A stretch of 64,000 nucleotides of DNA from Pseudomonas yamanorum. GTDB lineage: Bacteria > Pseudomonadota > Gammaproteobacteria > Pseudomonadales > Pseudomonadaceae. The notes under the pieces are model-generated. The model saw nothing but the letters and a program-made list of their open reading frames with translations, had not been told where the DNA came from and made no database searches. Positions 24,905 to 33,637 of the stretch are shown piece by piece. The DNA lies in contig NZ_LT629793.1 of the NCBI RefSeq assembly GCF_900105735.1, positions 3,720,001 through 3,784,000 of the forward strand, in the 5' to 3' direction. The number at the start of each line of letters is the position of its first letter. Position 1 is the first letter of the stretch. Position numbers and translations under genes: made by a program.

Positions 24905-24930
24905 CAATGCCAGTCCTAGGACTGGCATTG
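24905..24930 (-). terminator. Hairpin between 6S RNA and ygfA
   Basis: CAATGCCAGTCC-TAGGACTGGCATTG is a perfect 13-bp inverted repeat without spacer (the central bases must open into a loop). On the minus strand it is followed by TTTTAT. It can end part of the 6S transcript and let the rest run into ygfA, 19 nt further on. Confidence 0.7.
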
Positions 24931-24940
24931 GATTTGGGAA

Positions 24941-25120
24941 TCAGGCTCCCCGACAGAACCGCTGTCGACTTAGCCCTTGAACCCGAAAGTTCAAGGTGGA
25001 AGAAACAGTAGGCTTTAAGGCTTTCCGTCTAGCGGACATGCACACCAGCCCAACGTGTAACTTCCAGGGTAGTGCGAATCGGCTCAGGGACATCGCCGAC
25101 TGGCAAGCACGCCAGGGAGT
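24941..25120 (-). ncRNA. ssrS: 6S RNA
   Basis: Read on the minus strand, the roughly 180-nt segment contains blocks I recognise from Pseudomonas 6S RNA: ccagtcggcgatgtccctga, gtgtgcatgtccgctagacg, gaaagccttaa, and ccttgaactttcgggttcaa near the 3' half, then gtcggggagcctg at the end. It lies between zapA and ygfA, the conserved place. 6S RNA mimics an open promoter and binds sigma-70 RNA polymerase in stationary phase. A TATACT -10 lies just upstream. Ends are estimated within a few bases. Confidence 0.9.
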
Positions 25121-25126
25121 GGGGCG

Positions 25127-25132
25127 AGTATA
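25127..25132 (-). promoter_or_regulatory. -10 element of the 6S RNA promoter
   Basis: TATACT on the minus strand lies 6-7 bp upstream of the estimated 6S 5' end near 25120. I see no good -35, so the promoter may depend on an extended -10 or an activator. Confidence 0.6.
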
Positions 25133-25151
25133 CCCGAAACCGACGCCGCAA

Positions 25152-25469
25152 TCAGCCCTTGGGTGGCTCTGGATCGGTAGAAAGTACCAGATCAACCCGC
25201 TCCAGCAGGTCGCGCACCTGCTCGCGCGTCGAGCCGCTGGCCTGCACGTCAGGCCGTTCCTGCTTATGCAGTAAATCGTGAGTAATGTTCAGGGCGGCCA
25301 TCACCGCGATGCGATCGGCGCCGATGACTTTGCCGCTGCTGCGGATTTCACGCATCTTGCCGTCCAGGTAGCGGGCAGCGCTCACCAGGTTGCTGCGTTC
25401 TTCCTGTGGGCAGATGATCGAATATTCTTTGTCGAGAATCTGCACGGTGACGCTATTGCTTGAACTCAT
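25152..25469 (-). CDS. zapA: Cell division protein ZapA
   Basis: This 105-residue protein has the ZapA globular head (VTVQILDKEYSIICPQEERS, LVSAARYLDGKMREIR) and a C-terminal helix for coiled-coil tetramerisation (ALNITHDLLHKQERPD onward). ZapA binds FtsZ and crosslinks protofilaments at the division ring. It overlaps the upstream coiled-coil gene by 4 nt (ATGA), and 6S RNA starts about 30 nt after its end. Confidence 0.93.
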   Translation of the reverse strand: MSSSNSVTVQILDKEYSIICPQEERSNLVSAARYLDGKMREIRSSGKVIGADRIAVMAALNITHDLLHKQERPDVQASGSTREQVRDLLERVDLVLSTDPEPPKG

Positions 25470-25675
25470 GAGTCTTGCTCCAGGGCCTTCAGGCGCGAAA
25501 TCATCGATTCGACCTTACGCCGGGCGATTTCGTTTTTTTCAATGAGGTGAGCGCGTTCCTCGCGCCAGGTCTTTTCCTGAGCTAATAGGAGTCCGTTTTG
25601 GCTCTTAAGTTGCTCGACCCGGTTAATTAGCAGCTCGAGTCTGGCCATCAGCGCTTGCAGGTCGGTGTCTTCCAT
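25466..25675 (-). CDS. Short coiled-coil protein, TIGR02449 family (ZapB-like)
   Basis: This 69-residue protein is a nearly continuous coiled coil (LQALMARLELLINRVEQLKS; REERAHLIEKNEIARRKVES; MISRLKALEQDS). The start at 25675 (MEDTDLQ) has a GGAA sequence upstream; an earlier in-frame ATG at 25708 is possible. It is translationally coupled to zapA. By size, fold and partner it resembles ZapB, which links ZapA to the chromosome terminus via MatP in enterics; equivalence is inferred. Confidence 0.8.
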   Translation of the reverse strand: MEDTDLQALMARLELLINRVEQLKSQNGLLLAQEKTWREERAHLIEKNEIARRKVESMISRLKALEQDS

Positions 25676-25813
25676 TGGGTTCCACTGGATTTGTCTGATG
25701 AATGGCAACTGCTGGATAAACGATCTGACGCCCTCGATAGTCTTGGTACGTCTGCCGATGCTAGGATACAGCGCTTCATTCTAGACATTGCGCCGCCTGG
25801 CGCCTAGCTCACC

Positions 25814-26371
25814 ATGCCTATTCAGAATTCCCCGTACGATGCTTTTTCCAAACTGCTGAGCTCCAGCGGTCATCCTTGCTCGCCTGCCGAGTTGCACGGC
25901 GTGCTGCTGGGTCGCAGTTGCACCGGTGTCGGCTTTGATGCCGACAACTGGCTGGCCGACGTCGCCGAGCTGCTGGAAACCGAGCCCACCGAGAACGTGC
26001 GCAACGCCCTCATCGGCTTGCAAGAGATGGTCAAAGGCGAGCTGACCGGTGATGACGTCACCGTCGTGTTGCTGCTGCCGACCGATGACGCGCCGCTCAC
26101 CGAGCGCGCCGCAGCGCTGGGCCAATGGTGCCAAGGCTTCCTCCATGGTTTCGGCGTGAACGCCGGCGGCCTGGACCTGAGCACCGATGCCCAGGAAGTG
26201 CTGCAAGACCTGGCCGCCATCTCCCAGGTGCAAGACGCCCTGGAAGAGTCCGAAGACGGCGAAAGCGACTACATGGAAGTCATGGAATACCTGCGCGTCG
26301 CGCCGCTGCTGCTGTTCACCGAGACCCGTAAATCGGCTGAGCCCGCTGCACCCAAGCCGTCGCTGCACTAA
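25814..26371 (+). CDS. YecA/YgfB family protein (UPF0149)
   Basis: This 185-residue acidic helical protein carries the family motifs [14 protein letters not shown] (about 22-37), [20 protein letters not shown] and GFLHGFG (about 100-120) and an acidic stretch [20 protein letters not shown]. It is the first gene of the pepP-ubiH-ubiI run, 20 nt before pepP, the same order as ygfB-pepP-ubiH-ubiI in E. coli. YgfB of P. aeruginosa has been linked to repression of the ampDh3/beta-lactamase pathway; whether this ortholog does so is inference. Confidence 0.88.
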   Translation: MPIQNSPYDAFSKLLSSSGHPCSPAELHGVLLGRSCTGVGFDADNWLADVAELLETEPTENVRNALIGLQEMVKGELTGDDVTVVLLLPTDDAPLTERAAALGQWCQGFLHGFGVNAGGLDLSTDAQEVLQDLAAISQVQDALEESEDGESDYMEVMEYLRVAPLLLFTETRKSAEPAAPKPSLH

Positions 26372-26391
26372 GAAAGGAAGCCCATCTGCCC

Positions 26392-27714
26392 ATGATCCAT
26401 ATCCCCAAAGCGGAATACACCCGGCGCCGCAAGGCGCTCATGGCGCAGATGGAACCCAACAGCATCGCCATCCTGCCGGCGGCTGCGGTGGCCATCCGCA
26501 ACCGTGACGTCGAGCACGTCTACCGCCAGGACAGCGACTTCCAGTACCTGAGCGGCTTCCCCGAACCGGAAGCGGTCATTGTGCTGATGCCCGGCCGCCA
26601 GCACGGCGAGTACGTGCTGTTCTGCCGCGAACGCAATGCCGAGCGCGAACTGTGGGACGGCCTGCGAGCGGGCACCGAAGGCGCGATCCGCGATTTTGGC
26701 GCCGATGACGCATTCCCGATTACCGATATCGACGACATCCTGCCCGGCCTGATCGAAGGCCGCGACCGGGTGTATTCAGCCATGGGCAGCAATGCCGAAT
26801 TCGACCGGCACCTGATGGAGTGGATCAACGTGATCCGCTCTAAAGCGCACCTCGGCGCCCAGCCGCCGAATGAATTTGTTGCCCTGGATCATCTGCTTCA
26901 CGACATGCGCCTGTATAAATCGGCGGCAGAAGTGAAGGTGATGCGCGAGGCGGCGCGGATTTCCTGTGCGGCCCATGTGCGGGCAATGCAAGCCAGTCGC
27001 GCCGGGTTGTATGAGTTCAGCCTTGAGGCGGAGCTCGACTACGAGTTTCGCAAAGGCGGGGCGAAGATGCCGGCCTATGGCTCCATCGTCGCCTCGGGGC
27101 GCAACAGCTGCATCCTGCATTACCAGCAGAATGACGCGGTGCTCAAGGATGGCGATCTGGTACTGATTGACGCCGGTTGCGAGATCGACTGCTACGCCAG
27201 CGACATCACCCGTACCTGGCCGGTGAGCGGAAAGTTCTCTGCTGAACAAAAGGCGATTTACGAAATCGTGCTGGCTTCCCAGGAAGCCGCCTTTGCCGAA
27301 ATCGCCCCGAACAAGCATTGGAACCAGGCCCACGAGGCGACGGTGCAAGTGATCACTGCGGGGCTGGTGAAGCTGGGATTGTTGCAGGGTGACGTCGACG
27401 AGCTGATCGCCAGCGAAGCCTATAAAGTCTTCTACATGCACCGCGCTGGCCACTGGCTGGGGATGGATGTGCACGATGTGGGCGAATACAAGGTAGGCGG
27501 TGAGTGGCGGGTGCTGGAAGTCGGCATGGCGCTGACCGTGGAGCCGGGGATTTACGTGTCGCCGGACAACCAGAACGTGGCGAAGAAATGGCGTGGCATT
27601 GGCGTACGCATCGAGGACGACGTGGTGGTGACCAAGCAAGGCTGTGAAATTCTGACCGGTGGCGTGCCCAAGTCCGTCGCCGAGATCGAAGCGCTGATGG
27701 CGGGTGCCCGATGA
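26392..27714 (+). CDS. pepP: Xaa-Pro aminopeptidase P
   Basis: This 440-residue M24B metallopeptidase removes N-terminal residues preceding proline. The N-terminal domain (about 1-175) is followed by the pita-bread domain with the dimanganese ligands: the two Asp in LIDAGCEIDCYASDITRTW, His in HRAGHWLGMDVHDVG, Glu in LTVEPGIY, and Glu in GVRIEDDVVV. All five ligands are present. It overlaps ubiH by 4 nt in an operon conserved across gammaproteobacteria. Confidence 0.95.
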   Translation: MIHIPKAEYTRRRKALMAQMEPNSIAILPAAAVAIRNRDVEHVYRQDSDFQYLSGFPEPEAVIVLMPGRQHGEYVLFCRERNAERELWDGLRAGTEGAIRDFGADDAFPITDIDDILPGLIEGRDRVYSAMGSNAEFDRHLMEWINVIRSKAHLGAQPPNEFVALDHLLHDMRLYKSAAEVKVMREAARISCAAHVRAMQASRAGLYEFSLEAELDYEFRKGGAKMPAYGSIVASGRNSCILHYQQNDAVLKDGDLVLIDAGCEIDCYASDITRTWPVSGKFSAEQKAIYEIVLASQEAAFAEIAPNKHWNQAHEATVQVITAGLVKLGLLQGDVDELIASEAYKVFYMHRAGHWLGMDVHDVGEYKVGGEWRVLEVGMALTVEPGIYVSPDNQNVAKKWRGIGVRIEDDVVVTKQGCEILTGGVPKSVAEIEALMAGAR

Positions 27715-28898
27715 GCCGGGTCAATCTGGCGATTATCGGCGGCGGCCTGGTGGGCGCCAGCCTCGCGTTGGCGTTGCAGGCCGGGGCCAAGGCCCGTGGC
27801 TGGAAGATCGTGCTGATCGAGCCGTTTGCCCCCGGCGACAGTTACCAGCCGAGCTATGACGCGCGTTCTTCGGCACTGTCTTTTGGCGCGCGGCAGATTT
27901 ATCAACGGTTGGGCGTCTGGCAGGAAATCTCCCGTCGCGCCGAGCCGATCAAGCAGATTCATGTGTCGGACCGTGGCCGCTTCTCCACTGCGCGCCTGTC
28001 GGCGATGGAAGAAGGCGTGCCCGCCCTCGGCTACGTGGTGGAAAACGCCTGGCTGGGCCAATGCCTGTGGCAAGGCCTGGACAAGGAGGAGGTCAGTTGG
28101 CGCTGCCCGGCGGAAGTCACCCGCATGGAGCCGCTTGCCGATGGCTACCGCCTGACCCTCAATGACGAAACCGTGCTGGAGTGCGACCTCGCGGTGCTGG
28201 CCGATGGCGGCCGTTCCGGCTTGCGCGAACAACTGGGCATCGGCGTTAAAAAGCGGCCGTACAACCAGAGTGCGCTGATCGCCAACATCACCCCAAGCGA
28301 AGCTCACAACGGCGAGGCGTTCGAGCGGTTCACCGACGAAGGGCCGATGGCCTTGCTGCCGTTGCCGGACAACCGTTGCGCGCTGGTCTGGACCCGCATC
28401 GGCATGGACGCCAAGCGCCTGGCCGAGCTGGACGAGCGCAGCTTCCTCAGTGAATTGCAGGGCGTGTTCGGCTACCGCCTGGGTACCCTCAAGCAGGTCG
28501 GCGCACGTCACTTGTACCCGCTGACCCTTGTGGAAGCCGAAGAGCAAGTGCGCTCCCATCTGGCGGTGCTCGGTAATGCCGCCCACAGCCTGCACCCGAT
28601 TGCCGGTCAGGGCTTCAACCTGTCCCTGCGGGATGCCTACGCGCTCGCCGAGGCGCTGCTGGCCGGGCCTGCGATCCCTGGCGACCTGGCGACACTGCAG
28701 GCGTACCGCGAGCGTCAGCGCATGGACCAGAAACTCACCGTCGGCTTCTCCGACCAAGTCACCCGTCTGTTTGGCAGTGCGCAACCGTTGGTAGCGCTGG
28801 GCCGCAACATGGGGTTGTTGGGTCTGGACCTGCTGCCGCCGGCCAAGCGCTGGTTCGCGCGTCAGGCCATGGGCCTGGGCACTCGTCCCGATGCGTGA
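27711..28898 (+). CDS. ubiH: 2-octaprenyl-6-methoxyphenol hydroxylase
   Basis: This 395-residue FAD monooxygenase has a Rossmann FAD motif (LAIIGGGLVGASLALALQ), the DG motif (VLADGGRSGLREQLGI) and the GD-type motif (VLGNAAHSLHPIAGQGFNLS; the usual GD is GN here). It hydroxylates C1 of the ubiquinone ring precursor at the membrane with O2 and NADPH-derived electrons. It overlaps pepP by 4 nt and the next gene by 8 nt. Confidence 0.94.
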   Translation: MSRVNLAIIGGGLVGASLALALQAGAKARGWKIVLIEPFAPGDSYQPSYDARSSALSFGARQIYQRLGVWQEISRRAEPIKQIHVSDRGRFSTARLSAMEEGVPALGYVVENAWLGQCLWQGLDKEEVSWRCPAEVTRMEPLADGYRLTLNDETVLECDLAVLADGGRSGLREQLGIGVKKRPYNQSALIANITPSEAHNGEAFERFTDEGPMALLPLPDNRCALVWTRIGMDAKRLAELDERSFLSELQGVFGYRLGTLKQVGARHLYPLTLVEAEEQVRSHLAVLGNAAHSLHPIAGQGFNLSLRDAYALAEALLAGPAIPGDLATLQAYRERQRMDQKLTVGFSDQVTRLFGSAQPLVALGRNMGLLGLDLLPPAKRWFARQAMGLGTRPDA

Positions 28899-29376
28899 GT
28901 GGCTGACCCAACGCCTGGGCAAGGCGCGGCTGTTGCGCTGGATCATGACCTTGTACCCGCCGTACCTCGGGGCCGGAGTCCGGGTGTTGCACATCGGCAG
29001 CGATTTTCGCGAGGTCAAGGTGCGCATGGGCCTGGGCTGGTACAACCGCAATTACGTCGGCACGCAGTTTGGCGGCAGCCTGTATTCGATGGTCGACCCG
29101 TTCTACATGCTGATGCTGATGGAGAATCTGGGGCGCGATTACATTGTCTGGGACAAGGCTGCGGCCATCGATTTCATCTCGCCGGGCAAAGGCCCGGTGT
29201 TTGCCGAATTTTCCATCGACCAAGGGTTGCTGGACGAGATTCGCCAGCACACCGCCGGCGGCGAGAAATACTTGCCGCAGCTCAAGGTGCAGATTCATGA
29301 CGGCTCCGGCACCCTGGTGGCGCGGGTCGACAAAACCCTTTACGTGCGGCGCAAGCCGCAAGCGAGACAGGCTTAA
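28891..29376 (+). CDS. DUF4442 hotdog-fold protein (thioesterase-like)
   Basis: This 161-residue protein has the hotdog-type pattern of DUF4442: LYPPYLGAGVRVLHIGSDFR, then VRMGLGWYNRNYVGTQFGGS and LYSMVDPFYMLMLMENLG. Related folds act on acyl-CoA thioesters, but no catalytic residue set can be asserted. It is embedded between ubiH (8-nt overlap) and ubiI (3-nt gap), so its expression is tied to ubiquinone synthesis; a role in lipid tail handling is only a guess. Confidence 0.8.
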   Translation: MREWLTQRLGKARLLRWIMTLYPPYLGAGVRVLHIGSDFREVKVRMGLGWYNRNYVGTQFGGSLYSMVDPFYMLMLMENLGRDYIVWDKAAAIDFISPGKGPVFAEFSIDQGLLDEIRQHTAGGEKYLPQLKVQIHDGSGTLVARVDKTLYVRRKPQARQA

Positions 29377-29379
29377 AGC

Positions 29380-30603
29380 ATGGACATGCGCGCAGATGTG
29401 CTGATTGTCGGGGCCGGAATGGTCGGAAGCGCCCTGGCGCTGGCGTTGCAGGGCAGTGGCCTGCAGGTGCTGCTGCTGGACGGCAGCCCGCTGAGCGTCA
29501 AACCGTTCGACCCTCATGCTGCGTTCGAGCCGCGGGTCAGCGCTTTGTCGGCCGCCAGCCAGCGTATCCTCGAGCGCCTTGGCGTGTGGGACGGCATCGT
29601 CGAGCGGCGTGCCAGCCCTTACGGCGAGATGCAGGTATGGGACGGCAGCGGCACCGGGCAGATCCACTTCTCGGCAGCCAGTGTGCATGCCGAGGTGCTG
29701 GGGCATATCGTCGAAAACCGTGTGGTTCAGGATGCGTTGCTCGATCGGCTGCACGACTGCGACCTCGGCCTGCTGGCGAATGCGCGCCTGGAGCAGATGC
29801 GCCGCTCCGGCGATGACTGGCTGCTGACCCTGGCCGATGGCCGCACCTTGCGCGCGCCGCTGGTGGTCGCGGCGGACGGTGCCAACTCTGCCGTGCGCCG
29901 CCTGACCGGCACCGCCACCCGTGAGTGGGATTATTTGCACAACGCCATCGTCACCAGTGTGCGCAGCAGTCAGTCGCATCAGCGCACGGCGTGGCAGCGT
30001 TTTACCGACAACGGCCCGCTGGCGTTCCTGCCGCTGGTGCGGGACGGGCAGGAAGACTGGTGCTCGATCGTCTGGTCGACCACCCCGAGTGAGTCCGAGC
30101 GCTTGATGGCACTGGACGATGAAAGCTTCTGCCGTGAACTGGAACTCGCCTTCGAAGGGCGCTTGGGCACAGTATTAAGCGCTGATCCACGGGTGTGCGT
30201 GCCGTTGCGTCAGCGCCATGCCAAACGTTACGTGGCAGAAGGCCTGGCATTGATTGGCGACGCAGCCCACGTCATTCACCCGTTGGCGGGGCAGGGCGTG
30301 AACCTGGGCTTCCTCGATGCGGCGGTGCTGGCCGAAGTACTGCTGGCGGCCAACGAGCGTGGCGAGCGCCTGGCGGATGCGAAGGTGCTCAGCCGTTACG
30401 AGCGCCGGCGCATGCCGCACAACCTGGCGCTGATGGCGGCGATGGAAGGCTTTGAGCGGTTGTTCCAGGCCGATCAGCTGCCGTTGCGTTGGCTGCGTAA
30501 TGCCGGACTGAAGGTGGTTGAGCAGATGCCGGAGGCCAAAGCGTTGTTTGTGCGTCAGGCCTTGGGCTTGTCCGGGGATTTGCCGGAACTGGCCAAGACC
30601 TGA
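29380..30603 (+). CDS. ubiI: Ubiquinone-ring C5 hydroxylase (2-octaprenylphenol hydroxylase, VisC)
   Basis: This 407-residue FAD monooxygenase is a UbiH paralogue: FAD motif VLIVGAGMVGSALALALQGS, DG motif VVAADGANSAVRRLTG and GD motif IGDAAHVIHPLAGQGVNLGF. Gene order (last in pepP-ubiH-x-ubiI) supports the assignment to UbiI rather than UbiF or UbiM. It is membrane-associated in the Ubi complex. A strong hairpin follows its stop codon. Confidence 0.9.
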   Translation: MDMRADVLIVGAGMVGSALALALQGSGLQVLLLDGSPLSVKPFDPHAAFEPRVSALSAASQRILERLGVWDGIVERRASPYGEMQVWDGSGTGQIHFSAASVHAEVLGHIVENRVVQDALLDRLHDCDLGLLANARLEQMRRSGDDWLLTLADGRTLRAPLVVAADGANSAVRRLTGTATREWDYLHNAIVTSVRSSQSHQRTAWQRFTDNGPLAFLPLVRDGQEDWCSIVWSTTPSESERLMALDDESFCRELELAFEGRLGTVLSADPRVCVPLRQRHAKRYVAEGLALIGDAAHVIHPLAGQGVNLGFLDAAVLAEVLLAANERGERLADAKVLSRYERRRMPHNLALMAAMEGFERLFQADQLPLRWLRNAGLKVVEQMPEAKALFVRQALGLSGDLPELAKT

Positions 30604-30616
30604 GAGGGGCTGCGCA

Positions 30617-30653
30617 ACATTTGGTAACGGCTCCGTCGAGCGTTACCAAATGT
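30617..30653 (+). terminator. Long hairpin after ubiI
   Basis: ACATTTGGTAAC (30617-30628) and GTTACCAAATGT (30642-30653) are perfect complements; inside them GCTC/GAGC extends the stem with one bulged base. There is no long T-tract. It probably ends the ubi operon, but as a DNA dyad it could also be an operator for the iron transporter. Confidence 0.55.
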
Positions 30654-30662
30654 GAGTCCTTA

Positions 30663-30687
30663 TCATTTGCCCTCTTTTCGCAAATGA
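30663..30687. promoter_or_regulatory. Dyad just before the ferric-iron binding-protein gene
   Basis: TCATTTGC and GCAAATGA (8-bp arms, 9-nt centre CCTCTTTTC) stand 13 nt before the ATG of the binding protein. The left part TTATCATTTGC has a Fur-like half-site, but a full Fur box is not evident. Confidence 0.4.
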
Positions 30688-30699
30688 GAGACCGCACCC

Positions 30700-31704
30700 A
30701 TGTTGGCACCCAAGCGCCTCCTGACTGCCCTGGCACTCACACTGATCGGCAGCACCACCGTGCAGGCGGCCGACGAAGTCGTGGTCTACTCCTCGCGCAT
30801 CGACGAACTGATCAAACCGGTGTTCGACGCCTACACCAAGAAGACCGGCGTGCAGGTGAAGTTCATCACCGACAAGGAAGCGCCGCTGATGCAGCGCATC
30901 AAGGCCGAAGGTGAAAACGCCACCGCCGACCTGCTGCTCACCGTCGATGCCGGCAACCTCTGGCAGGCCGAGCAGATGGGCATCCTGCAACCGTTCACCT
31001 CTGCGGTGATCGACAAGAACATCCCCCTTCAATACCGCTCTTCGGCCCATGCCTGGACCGGCTTGAGCCTGCGTGCGCGGACCATCGCCTATTCCACCGA
31101 TCGCGTAAAGCCGGGCGACCTGACCACCTACGAAGCCCTGGCCGACAAGCAATGGGAAGGCCGCCTGTGCCTGCGCACTGCGAAGAAGGTCTACAACCAG
31201 TCGCTGACCGCCACCCTGATCGAAACCCACGGCGCGGCCAAGACCGAAGAAATCGTCAAGGGCTGGGTCAACAACCTGTCCACCGACGTGTTCTCCGATG
31301 ACATCGCCGTGCTCGAGGCGATCAATGCCGGACAGTGCGACGTCGGTATCGTCAACACCTACTACTACGGCCGCCTGCATAAGCAGAAGCCGGACCTGGC
31401 GGTGAAACTGTTCTGGCCGAACCAGGGCGACCGTGGGGTGCACGTCAATCTCTCGGGCATCGGCCTGACCAAGCACGCGCCGCACCCGGAAGCAGCCAAG
31501 GCGCTGGTGGAGTGGATGACCACGCCGGAAGCGCAGAAGATCTTTGCGGATGTGAACCAGGAATTCCCGGCCAACCTGGCCGTGCCGCCGTCGGCTGAAG
31601 TCGCGACCTGGGGCAAGTTTGTGGCCGATACGTTGCCGGTGGAAGTGGCGGGCAAGCGTCAGGCTGAGGCTATTCGCTTGATGGATCGGGCTGGCTGGAA
31701 CTAA
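30700..31704 (+). CDS. Periplasmic ferric-iron-binding protein (FbpA/HitA type)
   Basis: This 334-residue protein has a signal peptide (about 1-23; TVQA-AD) and the class of binding protein that holds Fe3+ with a tyrosine pair: [12 protein letters not shown] places tyrosines at 221-223. [20 protein letters not shown] and [20 protein letters not shown] are typical of the family. It delivers iron to the fused permease encoded after the REPIN. The ATPase subunit is not in this window and must be elsewhere. Confidence 0.9.
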   Translation: MLAPKRLLTALALTLIGSTTVQAADEVVVYSSRIDELIKPVFDAYTKKTGVQVKFITDKEAPLMQRIKAEGENATADLLLTVDAGNLWQAEQMGILQPFTSAVIDKNIPLQYRSSAHAWTGLSLRARTIAYSTDRVKPGDLTTYEALADKQWEGRLCLRTAKKVYNQSLTATLIETHGAAKTEEIVKGWVNNLSTDVFSDDIAVLEAINAGQCDVGIVNTYYYGRLHKQKPDLAVKLFWPNQGDRGVHVNLSGIGLTKHAPHPEAAKALVEWMTTPEAQKIFADVNQEFPANLAVPPSAEVATWGKFVADTLPVEVAGKRQAEAIRLMDRAGWN

Positions 31705-31729
31705 GTACACGCTTAAAAACACCGCAAGA

Positions 31730-31823
31730 CAGTGTGGGAGCTGGCTTGCCTGCGATAGCATCACCGCGGTGTGACTGACACACCGAGGTGCGTGCATCGC
31801 GGGCAAGCCCGGCTCCCACACTG
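31730..31823. repeat. REPIN, GTGGGAGC type, imperfect
   Basis: The arms 31730-31756 (CAGTGTGGGAGCTGGCTTGC onward) and 31796-31823 are complementary with one insertion and a few mismatches. The centre contains its own short hairpin (CACCGCGGTGTG/CACACCGAGGTG). It separates the binding-protein gene from the permease gene inside a single iron-uptake operon. Confidence 0.8.
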
Positions 31824-31865
31824 TTTTGTGGCGAGTTAAAAATATTATCCCCAGAGATCTGTTCC

Positions 31866-33482
31866 TTGGCCCATTCCACCCAACGCCGCTGGTACCTGCC
31901 GGTCTTCACCGTCGCCGCCCTGGTGCTGCTGCCGCTGAGCGTGCTGTTGCTGTCGTGGCAGACCATCGACCATCAAATCTGGTCCCACCTGTGGGAAACC
32001 CAGATGCCACGCCTGCTGGGCAACACCTTGACCCTGGTGCTGGGCGTCGGTGTGGGCGTCACGCTGCTGGGCGTCAGCCTGGCCTGGCTGACCAGCCTCT
32101 GCGAATTCCCCGGCCGGCGTTGGCTGGACTGGGCGTTGATGCTGCCTTTCGCGATTCCCGCCTATGTGCTCGCCTTCGTCTTCGTTGGCTTGCTGGACTT
32201 CTCCGGTCCGGTGCAAACCCTGCTGCGTGACTGGTTCGGCATGGGGCTGCGCCTGCCTCGCGTACGGTCCACCAGCGGCGTGATCATCGTGCTGGTGCTG
32301 GTGTTCTACCCCTACGTTTACCTGCTGGCGCGCACCGCGTTTCTCGCCCAAGGCAAGGGCCTGATGGAGGCGGCGCGGGTATTGGGGCAGTCGCCGTGGC
32401 AAGCGTTCTGGCGTGTGGCCTTGCCCATGGCGCGCCCGGCCATCGGTGCGGGTGTGGCCCTGGCGCTGATGGAGACGTTGGCTGATTTTGGCGCCGTCTC
32501 GGTGTTCAACTTCGACACCTTTACCACCGCCATCTACAAGACCTGGTATGGCTTTTTCAGCCTCTCCAGTGCGGCGCAACTGGCCAGCCTGTTGCTCCTG
32601 GTGGTGATGCTGGTGCTGTACGGCGAGCGCCGTGCCCGAGGCGCCAGCCGACCGAGCAATGAGCGGCCTCGCGGCAAGGCGCTGTACCACCTGCGAGGGT
32701 TCAAGGCCGCGGCGGCCAGCGGTTGGTGCGGATTGGTGTTTGCCTGCGCGTTTGTGATTCCGATGCTGCAACTGGTGGCCTGGTTCTGGCAGCGTGGCCG
32801 CTTCGATCTGGACGAGCGCTACGCCGGCTTGATCGTCCATACCCTCTATCTGGGTGGCATGGCGGCCCTGATCACTGTCAGCGTGGCCCTGGTGCTGGCG
32901 TTCGCCCATCGTTTGGCGCCCACCCGGGCCATCCGCTCCGGCATCAGCCTGGCCAACGTGGGTTACGCGCTGCCGGGCTCGGTGCTGGCGGTGTCGATCA
33001 TGTTGGCGTTCAGCTACCTGGATCGTGAACTGGTGATCCCGGTATCAGGCTGGCTGGGGGGCGCCGGCAAACCGCTGTTACTGGGCAGTTTGTCGGCCTT
33101 ACTGCTGGCGTATCTGGTGCGCTTCATTGCGGTGGCCTACGGGCCGCTGGAAAACAGCCTGGCGCGAATCCGACCGTCCTTGCCGGAAGCCGCCCGCAGC
33201 CTGGGCGTCAGCGGGCCGCGACTGTTTTGCAAAGTGTATCTGCCGCTTTTGCTGCCGGGCACCCTGAGCGCGGCGCTGCTGGTGTTTGTCGATGTGCTCA
33301 AGGAAATGCCGGCGACCCTGCTGATGCGCCCGTTCGGCTGGGACACGCTGGCGGTGCGGATTTTCGAGATGACCAGCGAAGGGGAGTGGGCGCGGGCTTC
33401 GCTGCCTGCCTTGACGCTGGTGTTGGTGGGCCTGTTACCGGTCATCGGGTTGATCCGACGTTCGGCGAGACGAATCGGTTAG
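31866..33482 (+). CDS. Ferric-iron ABC transporter permease, fused two-domain (FbpB type)
   Basis: This permease of about 538 residues has two homologous halves, each with about six membrane segments and an EAA loop: GLMEAARVLGQSPWQAFWRV in the first half and LPEAARSLGVSGPRLFCKVY in the second. It moves Fe3+ across the inner membrane. The start is uncertain: I chose TTG at 31866 (MAHSTQRRWYLPVF) because the only upstream ATG (31788) lies inside the REPIN and would add non-conserved residues. No ATPase gene follows. Confidence 0.85.
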   Translation: MAHSTQRRWYLPVFTVAALVLLPLSVLLLSWQTIDHQIWSHLWETQMPRLLGNTLTLVLGVGVGVTLLGVSLAWLTSLCEFPGRRWLDWALMLPFAIPAYVLAFVFVGLLDFSGPVQTLLRDWFGMGLRLPRVRSTSGVIIVLVLVFYPYVYLLARTAFLAQGKGLMEAARVLGQSPWQAFWRVALPMARPAIGAGVALALMETLADFGAVSVFNFDTFTTAIYKTWYGFFSLSSAAQLASLLLLVVMLVLYGERRARGASRPSNERPRGKALYHLRGFKAAAASGWCGLVFACAFVIPMLQLVAWFWQRGRFDLDERYAGLIVHTLYLGGMAALITVSVALVLAFAHRLAPTRAIRSGISLANVGYALPGSVLAVSIMLAFSYLDRELVIPVSGWLGGAGKPLLLGSLSALLLAYLVRFIAVAYGPLENSLARIRPSLPEAARSLGVSGPRLFCKVYLPLLLPGTLSAALLVFVDVLKEMPATLLMRPFGWDTLAVRIFEMTSEGEWARASLPALTLVLVGLLPVIGLIRRSARRIG

Positions 33483-33637
33483 GTGCCAGTCCTACGGCTT
33501 GAGGCTACAATGCGCGGCATTCGGTGCGGTCGATCTTTCAGATCGGGTTGCTGAACGCGGCTACAGGCCTTGTATTTCAAGGCGTGCGGCCCGAAGGCGA
33601 CCGTCCGCACCTTCGCCACGCCCGGAAGGAGAAACCC

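Noticed and set aside
26776..27639. A 287-codon frame antisense to pepP
   Set aside because: Shadow frame; pepP has all five metal ligands on the plus strand.
31788..31865. ATG at 31788 as start of the iron permease
   Set aside because: It lies in the REPIN and would encode repeat-derived residues ahead of the conserved N-terminus.
33483..33637. Possible glycine riboswitch before gcvT
   Set aside because: The expected conserved aptamer words were not recognisable; an Rfam covariance-model search would decide.
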